Shown: one piece after another, positions 1 to 5,857 of the stretch | How the letters are laid out: each line of letters begins with the position of its first letter | Position numbering within the stretch: the first letter of the stretch is position 1 | Assembly: GCA_021821235.1 (NCBI GenBank) | Contig: JAKACS010000026.1 | Span: 1-12,797, forward strand | From: Bacillota bacterium | GTDB lineage: Bacteria; Bacillota; Bacilli; Bacillales_B; DSM-18226 | Reading direction: 5' to 3' | DNA length: 12,797 nt | Notes under the pieces: generated by a model | The model's input: the letters and a program-made list of their open reading frames with translations, nothing else | The model's database searches: none | Told to the model about the DNA's origin: nothing | Translations under genes and position numbers: made by a program

Positions 1-29
1 TTTATTTTTTGATTTTGTTTAAAATCCAT
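1..29 (-). CDS. 5' end of an unidentified gene, cut by the window edge
   Basis: An ATG at 29..27 is preceded at seven bases by AAGGAGGA (44..37), an almost perfect Shine-Dalgarno sequence. The frame then stays open to the window edge and encodes MDFKQNQKI. A -24/-12 promoter about 150 bases upstream points at it. It lies downstream of, and on the same strand as, the acetoacetate genes. A role in the same fatty-acid or ketone-body catabolism (for example an acyl-CoA enzyme or a transporter) is a guess from context. Nine codons are too few to identify a family. Confidence 0.6.
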
Positions 30-36
30 TATGGAG

Positions 37-44
37 TCCTCCTT
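37..44 (-). promoter_or_regulatory. Strong ribosome binding site of the truncated gene
   Basis: AAGGAGGA on the minus strand, seven bases before the ATG at 29..27. It is the main evidence that a gene really starts here and continues past the left edge. Confidence 0.7.
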
Positions 45-178
45 GGTTAACAAATTAGGGGTTAATTCGTCGAGATTTGACACCCCGTATCATACCAAGA
101 GGGCTCTTTTTGTTCAAGTCCCCAAAAATCCTTCTAACAGGAATGCTCCTTTTTTAAAATCTGTGCACATAGTACAAA

Positions 179-194
179 TGCAATATTCGTGCCA
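179..194 (-). promoter_or_regulatory. Sigma-54 (-24/-12) promoter for the gene starting at 29
   Basis: The minus strand reads TGGCAC-N5-TTGCA. This has the invariant GG and GC at the correct 10-base spacing of RpoN/SigL promoters and matches the TGGCAC-N5-TTGCW consensus at every defined base. It lies in the gap after the thiolase gene and faces the gene starting at 29. Transcription would begin near 168, giving a leader of about 140 bases. Such promoters require an enhancer-binding activator, and inverted repeats that could serve as its sites lie at 253-314. Confidence 0.75.
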
Positions 195-252
195 AACGGA
201 AAAAATGATCACGAATAATTTTTAGCGATTTATTGGGCAAAATGAACGAAGT

Positions 253-268
253 TTCCGTTTTTTCGGAA
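253..268. promoter_or_regulatory. Inverted repeat TTCCG-T6-CGGAA, candidate activator site (proximal)
   Basis: Five-base arms (253-257 and 264-268) are separated by six T's. The centre is about 74 bases upstream of the -24/-12 element. The same TTCCG/CGGAA half-sites recur at 278-282 and 307-311. Read as RNA on the minus strand it could also form a small hairpin. Confidence 0.4.
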
Positions 269-274
269 GACTGC

Positions 275-314
275 TTATTCCGAAAATTAGGAATTTTCCT
301 TATTTGCGGAATAA
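275..314. promoter_or_regulatory. Nested inverted repeat: candidate sigma-54 activator site, or hairpin after the thiolase gene
   Basis: Eight-base perfect arms TTATTCCG (275-282) and CGGAATAA (307-314) enclose a second dyad, AGGAA-N2-TTCCT (289-300). The centre is about 107 bases upstream of the -24/-12 promoter, the usual place for a sigma-54 enhancer. As RNA on the minus strand it would fold into a long imperfect hairpin 11 bases after the thiolase stop. No T-run follows, so it is a poor intrinsic terminator. It may serve both roles. Confidence 0.5.
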
Positions 315-325
315 CCTTTTCAAAC

Positions 326-1510
326 TCATCTCTCCATCTCGACAATTGTTGCAATTCCCTGTCCCCCGCCAATGCAAAGAGTGGCTAAACCATAACGAGC
401 ACTGCTTCGTTTCATTTCATAAAGTAATGTGACAAGGATACGGGCGCCGCTTGCGCCAATCGGATGCCCCAAGGCAACAGCCCCGCCGTTTACGTTCAAT
501 TTTTCATTTGGAATTTGAAGTTCTTTCGCAACAGCCAGGGATTGTGCAGCAAAAGCCTCGTTTGCTTCAATCAAATCTATGTCATTTATCGTAAGTCCGG
601 CTCTTTCTAAGGCCTTTTTCATTGCCGGAATTGGCCCAATTCCCATTATTTTCGGATCGACTCCCGCAGTTCCATTGCCGCGAATCACAGCCATTGGCTT
701 TACTCCAAGTTCTATTGCTTTTTCTCTACTCATCAGAACAAGTGCTGCTGCCCCGTCATTAATGCCGGAAGCATTTCCCGCTGTAACAGTGCCATCTTTT
801 TTAAAGGCAGGCTTTAAGTTTGCTAGCTTTTCAGTTGTTACGCCGGAACGAGGGAATTCATCTTTAGCAAAAACAATCGGCTCACACTTCCGCTGCGGAA
901 TAACAACAGGGACAATTTCGGCTTCAAATCTTCCCTCTTTGATCGCCCTTTCTGCCTTTTGCTGACTCCATGCAGAAAATTCATCCTGTTCTTCTCTCGT
1001 TAAACTGTACTGCTCAGCAATATTTTCCGCTGTAACTCCCATGTGATAATGATTGATTGCGCATTGAAGACCGTCTTGAATCATGCTGTCCACTATCTTT
1101 CCATCACCCATGCGCAAACCGGTTCTTCCTTCCATTAACAAGTATGGGGCAAGGCTCATGTTTTCCATTCCTCCTGCCACAACGACTTCTGCATCTCCCG
1201 TTTGAATTGCCTGAACAGCGAGATGGACTGCTTTTAACCCCGAACCGCATAATTTATTGATTGCCATGGATGTCACTTCAATCGGCAGTCCAGCCTTTAA
1301 AGAAGCCTGGCGGGCAGGCCCCTGCCCCAAACCCGCTTGAAGAACATTGCCCATGATGACTTCATCCACTTGCTCTCCCTTCAAATTCGCTCGTTTGATC
1401 GCTTCTTTAATGACAATTGCTCCTAATTCGGTAGCCGGTGTCTTGCTTAACGCCCCCATAAAACTGCCTATTGCCGTACGAACCGCACTTACAATTACCA
1501 CTTCACGCAT
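326..1510 (-). CDS. atoB: Acetyl-CoA acetyltransferase (thiolase II)
   Basis: This 394-residue cytoplasmic enzyme, of normal length for the family, interconverts acetoacetyl-CoA plus CoA and two acetyl-CoA. All the catalytic residues of the family are visible: the nucleophile Cys88 in [10 protein letters not shown], the NEAF motif (Asn317), His349 in [12 protein letters not shown], and Cys379 in LCIGGGQG. The start ATG at 1510 has GGAAGGGG nine bases upstream. It lies 30 bases after atoA on the same strand, so it is probably the third gene of the atoDA transcript. It would split the acetoacetyl-CoA made by the CoA-transferase. Biosynthetic thiolases (phaA/thlA type) look alike; the degradative role is inferred from the neighbours. 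The symbol could equally be thl, phaA or mmgA. Confidence 0.93.
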   Translation of the reverse strand: MREVVIVSAVRTAIGSFMGALSKTPATELGAIVIKEAIKRANLKGEQVDEVIMGNVLQAGLGQGPARQASLKAGLPIEVTSMAINKLCGSGLKAVHLAVQAIQTGDAEVVVAGGMENMSLAPYLLMEGRTGLRMGDGKIVDSMIQDGLQCAINHYHMGVTAENIAEQYSLTREEQDEFSAWSQQKAERAIKEGRFEAEIVPVVIPQRKCEPIVFAKDEFPRSGVTTEKLANLKPAFKKDGTVTAGNASGINDGAAALVLMSREKAIELGVKPMAVIRGNGTAGVDPKIMGIGPIPAMKKALERAGLTINDIDLIEANEAFAAQSLAVAKELQIPNEKLNVNGGAVALGHPIGASGARILVTLLYEMKRSSARYGLATLCIGGGQGIATIVEMER

Positions 1511-1540
1511 GGTTCATTTCCCCTTCCGATTCTTTTTCTA

Positions 1541-2200
1541 TTAATACGGTAGAATAGCTGGATTAACTATAAATGATGCTTCTGTTTTTTCTTTTACTGT
1601 TTCGAGATCAATGCCTGCCTGGAGTTCCTCAAGAAGAAGTCCCTGTTCTGTTACACGAAATACAGCCAACTCGGTTACAATCAGATCGACAACTCCTTTT
1701 CCTGTCAAAGGCAGTCGGCATTGTTCGAGTATTTTCGAGGAGCCATTTTTTGCAGTATGTTCCATTGCCACAATGACCTTTTTGGCACCCGTTACGAGAT
1801 CCATCGCCCCCCCCATACCGGGAACCATCTTTCCGGGAACCATCCAGTTGGCCAGGTTTCCTTTACGATCAACTTCTAAACCGCCCAGAACGGTTACATC
1901 TACATGCCCCCCGCGAATTAATTCAAAGGAGAAAAGACTGTCAAAGAAGGCCCCTCCTGGCAGGATGCTTGCTGGCTGTCCCCCTGCATTCACAAGATCA
2001 GGATCCACTTCACCCTCAATCGGTCCAAGACCAATGTATCCGTTTTCAGATTGGAGGATGACATTTACCTCTGGCGGTAAAAAGTTTGGCACCATCGTCG
2101 GAAGGCCGATTCCCAAGTTTACGACATCTCCGTCTTTCAGTTCCTTTGCAACACGGGCGGCAATGACTTGTTTAGAGTTTAATTGAGTACTAACCATCAT
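1541..2200 (-). CDS. atoA: Acetate CoA-transferase / 3-oxoacid CoA-transferase, subunit B (AtoA-like)
   Basis: This is the beta subunit of a class I CoA-transferase that moves CoA from acetyl-CoA (or another acyl-CoA) to acetoacetate or short-chain fatty acids. The catalytic glutamate lies in [12 protein letters not shown] (Glu52 from the chosen start), followed by NAGGQP and [21 protein letters not shown], all closely like E. coli AtoA as I remember it. The frame is open to an ATG at 2215, but that would overlap atoD by 19 bases. The ATG at 2200 is preferred: GGAGGT sits five bases upstream and its ATG overlaps the atoD stop as ATGA, the classic coupling of the two subunits. This gives 219 residues. 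The ATG at 2197 is also possible. Confidence 0.92.
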   Translation of the reverse strand: MMVSTQLNSKQVIAARVAKELKDGDVVNLGIGLPTMVPNFLPPEVNVILQSENGYIGLGPIEGEVDPDLVNAGGQPASILPGGAFFDSLFSFELIRGGHVDVTVLGGLEVDRKGNLANWMVPGKMVPGMGGAMDLVTGAKKVIVAMEHTAKNGSSKILEQCRLPLTGKGVVDLIVTELAVFRVTEQGLLLEELQAGIDLETVKEKTEASFIVNPAILPY

Positions 2201-2856
2201 CGGCAACCTCCACAAACATAGATTTTGTCGATCAAAATCCCCGGCGTCATCACTTCATCAGGATCGATTTCCCCAATCTCAACCACTTGATCTACCTGAA
2301 CTATTACCATATCTGCAGCCAAAGCCATGACGGGATTAAAATTTCTGGCAGATCGATGGTAGACAAGATTTCCAGCTTTATCTGCCTTAAATGCTTTGAG
2401 AAGCGCAATATCCGCGCGAAGCGGTTTTTCCAGCAAAAATTCACGGCCATCCACGATCATTTTCTCTTTCCCTTCTTCAACTACAGTTCCAACCCCTGTT
2501 GGAGTCAATACGCCGCCAAGGCCGGAACCCCCAGCACGTACCCGTTCAGCCAACGTACCTTGTGGCACCAGTTCAACCGCCAATTCACCAGCAATCATTT
2601 GCCTTCCAGTTTCCGGGTTCGTCCCTATATGGGAAACAATTGCTTTATTAACACGTTTGTTTAAAATTAATGGACCTACTCCAGTTTCAATGAATGCGGT
2701 GTCATTTGCGATTAAAGTAAGATCCTTGATCGTTGCTTCCAACAACACATTCACGAGTTCCTGTGGAGTGCCTACTCCCATAAATCCACCAACCATCATC
2801 GTCATCCCATCTTTAAATAATGACGGTATTTCCTCTCTGGTTATAAGTTTATCCAT
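2197..2856 (-). CDS. atoD: Acetate CoA-transferase subunit A (AtoD-like)
   Basis: This 219-residue alpha subunit partners AtoA in activating acetoacetate and other short acids with CoA. Visible family signatures are [10 protein letters not shown] (22-31, CoA-binding glycine-rich loop), the [10 protein letters not shown] segment, and [15 protein letters not shown] with EEGK around 110-130. The order and wording closely match E. coli AtoD from memory, more so than the SCOT/ScoA type. The start at 2856 has GGAGGT (2869..2864) seven bases upstream. It is the first gene of the operon and is preceded by a -24/-12 promoter. Sigma-54 control of the pathway parallels AtoC-driven atoDAEB in E. coli; the activator gene itself is not in the window. 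Confidence 0.93.
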   Translation of the reverse strand: MDKLITREEIPSLFKDGMTMMVGGFMGVGTPQELVNVLLEATIKDLTLIANDTAFIETGVGPLILNKRVNKAIVSHIGTNPETGRQMIAGELAVELVPQGTLAERVRAGGSGLGGVLTPTGVGTVVEEGKEKMIVDGREFLLEKPLRADIALLKAFKADKAGNLVYHRSARNFNPVMALAADMVIVQVDQVVEIGEIDPDEVMTPGILIDKIYVCGGCR

Positions 2857-2895
2857 TCACTGCACCTCCAAATGATTCTTACAACCTTTCATATA

Positions 2896-2911
2896 TGCAA
2901 GAAACATGCCA
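2896..2911 (-). promoter_or_regulatory. Sigma-54 (-24/-12) promoter of atoD-atoA-thiolase
   Basis: The minus strand reads TGGCATG-N4-TTGCA, with the obligatory GG and GC dinucleotides ten bases apart and only one departure (T for C) from the TGGCACG-N4-TTGCW consensus. Transcription would start near 2885, giving a leader of about 29 bases that contains the atoD ribosome binding site. No convincing sigma-A promoter is seen in the same gap. The position relative to the gene is ideal, which raises confidence above the sequence match alone. Confidence 0.72.
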
Positions 2912-3014
2912 AGTTTAAAATTCAGAGATTTTTTACTCATCCCTCTACCGAATTTTTCTAATTTGATAAAATTATCGATTTGTTTATTCAGCTTTTGTGA
3001 ACCTGTTATTTCAT

Positions 3015-3028
3015 AGGAACAAATTCCT
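3015..3028. promoter_or_regulatory. Inverted repeat AGGAA-N4-TTCCT, candidate activator site for the ato promoter
   Basis: This dyad is centred about 118 bases upstream of the -24/-12 element. Its half-sites are identical to those of the dyad at 289-300 near the other sigma-54 promoter (AGGAA-N2-TTCCT there). Distance and similarity fit an enhancer site of a common activator. The arms are only five bases, so chance is possible. It abuts mobile DNA starting at about 3028. Confidence 0.35.
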
Positions 3029-3105
3029 TGCAATATCAGGCATATATCCATGCAAAATTACCTCGTACGGATTGTCCAAAATGTAAAGGCTCTGCTAAAA
3101 TATAA
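3028..3105 (+). pseudogene. Remnant of an ISL3-family transposase (N-terminal zinc-finger region)
   Basis: One plus-strand frame encodes LQYQAYIHAKLPRTDCPKC and a few more residues before a TAA at 3103-3105. It resembles the stretch of ISL3-family transposases where a 'QY..YIHA..PR..CP.CG' segment with paired cysteines precedes a conserved VPWARPGSGFT block. Only about 25 codons remain, without start or catalytic domain. The identification rests on recollection of the family pattern and on the surrounding mobile DNA. The adjacent IS3 element begins right after it, so it may have been cut by that insertion. Confidence 0.4.
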
Positions 3106-4075
3106 TGGATCCAAGAAACTAGACACGAAATGAGGAGATGTTAAAATAGGTTTATGAAAAGAAATCGATACACACCAGAGTTCAAGTCTCAAATCGTGTT
3201 AGAGGTCCTAAAGGAAGAAAAAACCATGAATGAAATTGCTTCATCTAATGGAATTCACGTCAATCAAATTCGACAATGGAGGAATGCATTTCTTGAACAA
3301 ATGCCTTTGATCTTCTCTAAAGAAAATAAAAAAGCGGATCAAATGAAGGCAGAATATGAAAGCCAAATTGAAAACCTCTACGCAGAGGTCGGCCGTTTAA
3401 CCACGCAATTGACGTGGCTTTTAAAAAAATCTGGAATCAAAGAGTAGGGCTGAACGTATTCAAATGATTGATTGGAATGATAAAGAGCTGCCCATCACCA
3501 CCCAGGCTGAACTACTTGGGCTGAATCGTTCTAGCTTGTATTATAAGCCTGTAGAGCCTTCTCCTGAAGAGGTATTCATCAAACACAGAATTGATGAAAT
3601 TTATACCAAGCATCCTTATTACGGGTCTAGGTGAATCACTGTTGCCCTAAACGACAAAGGATTAAGTATTAATCGTAAAGCAGTACAACGCCATATGAAG
3701 GAAATGGGCATTGCGAGGATTGCACCAGGCCCTAACCTTAGTAAACGTAATCTAGAACACCGGGTTTATCCATATCTTCTTAGAAATTTGTCCATTACCC
3801 ACCCCAACCATGTGTGGGGGGATCGATTATCCCGATGTCGTAATAATGTGGATATCACCTATATCCGGATGAAGCAAGGCTGGATGTATCTCTACGCTGT
3901 CATAGATTGGTATTCTCGCTATATTGTAGATTGGGAATTGGATCAAAGCCTAGAAATCGGGTTTGTATTGGAAACAATGAGAAGGGCATTAGCCAAACGT
4001 AAACCCGCCATTATCAACAGTGATCAAGGAAGTCACTTCACCAGTCCACAATACACAGATTTGCTAAAGGAGAAC
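3106..4075 (+). mobile_element. IS3-family insertion sequence, defective and truncated at its right end
   Basis: The element is defined by orfA (3154-3447) and a decayed orfB (3425 to about 4075). The left end is placed at TGGATCCAAGAAACTAGACAC (3106), a guess based on the TG start typical of IS3 ends and its distance to orfA. Similarity to IS3 transposases stops abruptly after LLKEN at 4075, before the third catalytic residue. The right inverted repeat is gone, so target duplications cannot be checked. It cannot move by itself. Confidence 0.7.
3154..3447 (+). CDS. IS3-family transposase OrfA (helix-turn-helix)
   Basis: The 97-residue protein opens with RYTPEFKSQIVLEVLKEEKT and continues through an HTH of the Tnp_1 type (MNEIASSNGIHVNQIRQWRNAFLE, about 25-48). 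A leucine-zipper-like coiled coil follows, ending in the usual LTWLLKKSG. Length and layout are normal for OrfA, which binds the element's ends. An A7 run at 3423-3429 near the end is the sort of slippery site used by IS3 elements to make an OrfAB fusion. Here orfB lies in the +1 (-2) phase rather than the customary -1 phase, so a later indel may have disturbed the relation. Confidence 0.85.
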   Translation: MKRNRYTPEFKSQIVLEVLKEEKTMNEIASSNGIHVNQIRQWRNAFLEQMPLIFSKENKKADQMKAEYESQIENLYAEVGRLTTQLTWLLKKSGIKE

Positions 4076-4093
4076 GTGAATCGGCAACCTTAG
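3425..4093 (+). pseudogene. IS3-family transposase OrfB, broken and truncated
   Basis: The reading frame encodes recognisable OrfB: ELPITTQAELLGLNRSSLYYKP, then the HTH_21 region ending YYGSR. A TGA (3632-3634) follows where CGA (Arg) would be expected. The rve integrase core then gives DITYIRMKQGWMYLYAVIDWYSR with the first catalytic Asp, and NSDQGSHFTSPQYTDLLKEN with the second. Nine extra codons (DRLSRCRNN) sit between VWG and VDITY, close to the first active-site Asp. The third catalytic residue (Glu) and all beyond are missing because homology ends at 4075; a stop follows at 4091. It lacks an obvious start of its own. It is surely inactive. Confidence 0.85.
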
Positions 4094-4103
4094 GTCGAGC
4101 GTT

Positions 4104-4117
4104 AGTCTTTAAAGACT
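4104..4117. repeat. Perfect 14-base palindrome at the mobile-element junction
   Basis: AGTCTTTAAAGACT is its own reverse complement. It is flanked by GCGTT on the left and CGC on the right, extending the symmetry with a two-base bulge. It sits in the 85-base scar between the broken IS3 orfB and the 3' end of the recombinase pseudogene. It could be a recombinase core site, an element end or a hairpin; nothing decides between these. Confidence 0.45.
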
Positions 4118-4159
4118 CGCAAGGGTACGAAAGCTTATCCATTCTCTATCTGTTAACCG

Positions 4160-4940
4160 TTATAAAGTGGCTTGATGTTTGCCATGTGCCGTTATTTCAC
4201 CATAGCGGTAAAAACCACTATAAAACGCCTTTCTATCCAAAATCCGTTTAATCTGGACTTTCGTAAACAATTTTCCTTGTTTCGTTCTGTGTTCTTCTGC
4301 ATTCAGTTGTTCCGCTAGTTGAGTTAAAGACCATAAAGGATACTGTTCCTTCAAATCAAACACTCGTTGTACGGTCTGTGCCTGTCTGTCATCTATGACA
4401 AGGATTTTCTGACCTTTTTTCACTTAGTAGCCTAATGCGACATTTCCTCCTGCATAGCCGTCCTGTTGGGCTTTCTTATTTCGCCCTCTCCCTAGCTTTA
4501 ATGCGATTTCTAATCGTTGATATTGGTCTAATAACTCCATTAAACCATTGATTAAAAAATCGCTAGGGTCTTTTTTATGGATACTGTATTGCGGTTGTTC
4601 AATACTCCGAATGTCTACTCCATACTTTTTCAATTCTCGATGTACTAACACTTTCACAATGTCTGACCGCCATAATCGGCTTGTGTTCAGTGTGACGACA
4701 TAATCCACCTCATGGTGAACGAGATACTCCAACATATCCTGAAAGCCCATTCTGTCCACTTCTAGCGCTTCCTCATCCACCTTAGCCCCACTGTGATACC
4801 CCCTCGTCCTTAAACAAGCGTAAAAGCGTGTATCCTTGAGCCTGACAATACGCTTTGATTTCATCTTCTTGGTAAGCAAGACTGTATCCATCCCTTGCTT
4901 GTCCTTGTGTGGATACTCTAATATATCCGATAACTTTCAT
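4160..4940 (-). pseudogene. Serine recombinase (resolvase/invertase family), frameshifted and interrupted
   Basis: The ATG at 4940, with GGAGGGGG upstream, opens MKVIGYIRVSTQGQARDGYS, the resolvase N-terminus with nucleophile Ser10. The frame is lost in a run of five G's (plus-strand C's 4799-4803); removing one gives DEGYHSGAK and restores the family sequence. It then runs through NTSRLWRSDIVKVLVHRELK (the R-L-x-R active-site segment) and the long E-helix region. At 4426..4424 a TAA interrupts GY-x-VKKGQK, still in phase. The remainder to 4160 is the 'Recombinase' DNA-binding domain ending YRYGEITAHGKHQATL. About 259 codons are present, similar to small members of this family, so the end may be natural. 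Two independent lesions make it nonfunctional. Confidence 0.88.
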
Positions 4941-5008
4941 GATATTTCCCCCTCCGTTACGCAAATTGGGATTAACGTAACGCTTAGCCGCTATTTTGTA
5001 ATATCATC

Positions 5009-5037
5009 ATTGTATGCGGCTTTAGCGATACAATCAA
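5009..5037 (-). promoter_or_regulatory. Candidate sigma-A promoter of the recombinase, overlapped by a dyad
   Basis: On the minus strand TTGATT (5037..5032), 17 bases, TACAAT (5014..5009) fit a vegetative promoter and lead to the recombinase start at 4940. The dyad TGTAT (5011-5015) / ATACA (5028-5032) spans the promoter from -10 to -35. Its ATACA arm belongs to a CGATACA half-site (5026-5032) that recurs in the dyad at 5047-5069. The arrangement suggests repression by the neighbouring XRE protein. Confidence 0.5.
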
Positions 5038-5041
5038 CCCC

Positions 5042-5070
5042 TTTACCGATACAAATTTATTGTGTATCGT
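5042..5070 (+). promoter_or_regulatory. Candidate operator and promoter of the XRE regulator
   Basis: CGATACA (5047-5053), nine bases, TGTATCG (5063-5069) form a perfect seven-base inverted repeat. It fills the spacer of a weak possible promoter TTTACC (5042-5047)-17-TATCGT (5065-5070) facing the regulator gene at 5103. With the related dyad at 5011-5032 this looks like two operators of a divergent regulatory region, with autoregulation by the XRE protein. The operator is clearer than the promoter. Confidence 0.5.
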
Positions 5071-5102
5071 AAAAGTAACATGATAAGAGGAAGGGAATTA
5101 CC

Positions 5103-5303
5103 ATGCCAATATCAATTAAACTCAAGGAAATACTTAAAGAACGTGACCTTTCACAACGTGAATTAGCACGAATGGCAGGGCTTCGCCCAAATACAATCAG
5201 TCATCTTTGTTCAGACAACGTGGACAGAGTTTATCTATCAACATTAGAAACAGTATGCAAAGTGTTAGACATCGACATTCAGGAGTTAATTGAGGTGGAG
5301 TAG
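5103..5303 (+). CDS. XRE/Cro-CI family transcriptional regulator (YozG-like, small)
   Basis: The 66-residue protein is almost entirely one helix-turn-helix domain: LKEILKERDLSQRELARMAG, then LRPNTISHLCSDNV and STLETVCKVLDIDIQELIEVE. This is the small single-domain type often found near integrated elements. GGAAGG lies eight bases before the ATG at 5103. It is divergent from the recombinase pseudogene and separated from it by about 160 bases with repeated CGATACA dyads. It probably controls its own and the recombinase promoter. It is intact whereas its presumed target gene is dead. No terminator is evident behind it. Confidence 0.82.
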   Translation: MPISIKLKEILKERDLSQRELARMAGLRPNTISHLCSDNVDRVYLSTLETVCKVLDIDIQELIEVE

Positions 5304-5571
5304 TCCTCTTGTTCTAGTAATCGTTTTATGTACGTAAAAGTTGCGAAAAATTTAAAATGTGGGGAGAAAGTGAAGATAAGGTTTTGCAGGATGAAAATGG
5401 TGGTAACTGATAATATCATGGTTATTTACTGAACGTTATAAGTGTTTAAATAGGGCACACGTTTTAAAGTAATTTGTACGTACTGTATTATTTGGTAAAA
5501 CATCATATAGGGCTTACATGGGTTATTGTCTGTTTTCTGATTAAAAAGCGGTTTATTCGGCACTCCACCAC
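5304..5571. other. Gene-poor AT-rich spacer
   Basis: No supported gene, RNA or repeat is seen in these 268 bases between the XRE regulator and the terminator of the wapA locus. A 34-codon plus-strand frame at 5328-5432 lacks a ribosome binding site and any recognisable sequence. The segment separates the mobile-element cluster from the toxin locus. Confidence 0.5.
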
Positions 5572-5612
5572 ACTAAAAAACCTTGAAAGGCATATACTTC
5601 CATTCAAGGTTT
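5572..5612 (-). terminator. Intrinsic terminator after the immunity gene
   Basis: Ten-base perfect arms AAACCTTGAA and TTCAAGGTTT (5578-5587 and 5603-5612) flank a 15-base loop. On the minus strand the stem is followed by a continuing T-run (TTTTTT). It begins six bases after the stop at 5619 and so closes the wapA-toxin-immunity transcript. Confidence 0.88.
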
Positions 5613-5618
5613 AAAATA

Positions 5619-5849
5619 TCAGTCTAAATTTTTTAATATTGAATTTACTACCTCTAATCCATAATCATAATAGTTAGTCTCTAATTTTGTATATCGTATT
5701 TCTTCTAATTCATTCAATATCCATTGCTTAAATTCAACTAATTCCTCAGGAAAATTTGCCGTTTCTATCCTTTTTTGAAAATCAACCAGACCATATTCTC
5801 TATCTTTGAATTTCTGACATAATTGTATAATATAATTTTTTTCTCCCAT
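5619..5849 (-). CDS. Putative immunity protein for the WapA C-terminal toxin
   Basis: This 76-residue protein has no family I recognise. It is acidic, rich in Glu, Lys and aromatic residues, without signal peptide or membrane segment. Segments such as FPEELVEFKQWILNELEEIRYTK look strongly helical. The ATG at 5849 lies eight bases after the toxin stop, and AGGTAGGTG at the very end of the toxin frame serves as ribosome binding site, so the two are translated together. A small cytoplasmic gene directly after an RHS/WapA toxin tip is the standard place of its cognate immunity gene; the function is inferred only from that. It is shorter than B. subtilis WapI (about 142 residues as I recall) and not similar to it. 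Low G+C like the toxin tip suggests the pair was acquired as one cassette. Confidence 0.7.
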   Translation of the reverse strand: MGEKNYIIQLCQKFKDREYGLVDFQKRIETANFPEELVEFKQWILNELEEIRYTKLETNYYDYGLEVVNSILKNLD

Positions 5850-5857
5850 TTAAGCAC

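Noticed and set aside
31..225. A 64-codon plus-strand frame at the left edge
   Set aside because: It is the complement of the promoter leader and ribosome binding site of the minus-strand gene; no start signal or homology.
154..372. A 72-codon minus-strand frame overlapping the thiolase 3' end
   Set aside because: It covers the sigma-54 promoter and dyads, overlaps thiolase in another frame and has no ribosome binding site or known domain.
579..965. Long plus-strand frames opposite thiolase, atoA and atoD (also 1611-2186 and 2396-2875)
   Set aside because: They are antisense shadows of well-recognised enzymes; serine/proline-rich translations and no ribosome binding sites.
2857..3051. A 64-codon minus-strand frame ending directly before atoD
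   Set aside because: No ribosome binding site at its start, no recognisable sequence, and it overlaps the atoD promoter and the ISL3 remnant. The regulatory reading explains the region better.
3423..3429. A7 run as programmed frameshift site making OrfAB
   Set aside because: A -1 slip enters a frame other than orfB, which lies in the +1 phase here; the element is broken in any case, so no claim of active recoding is made.
5328..5432. A 34-codon basic plus-strand frame after the XRE gene
   Set aside because: No Shine-Dalgarno sequence and no recognised family; the length is expected by chance.
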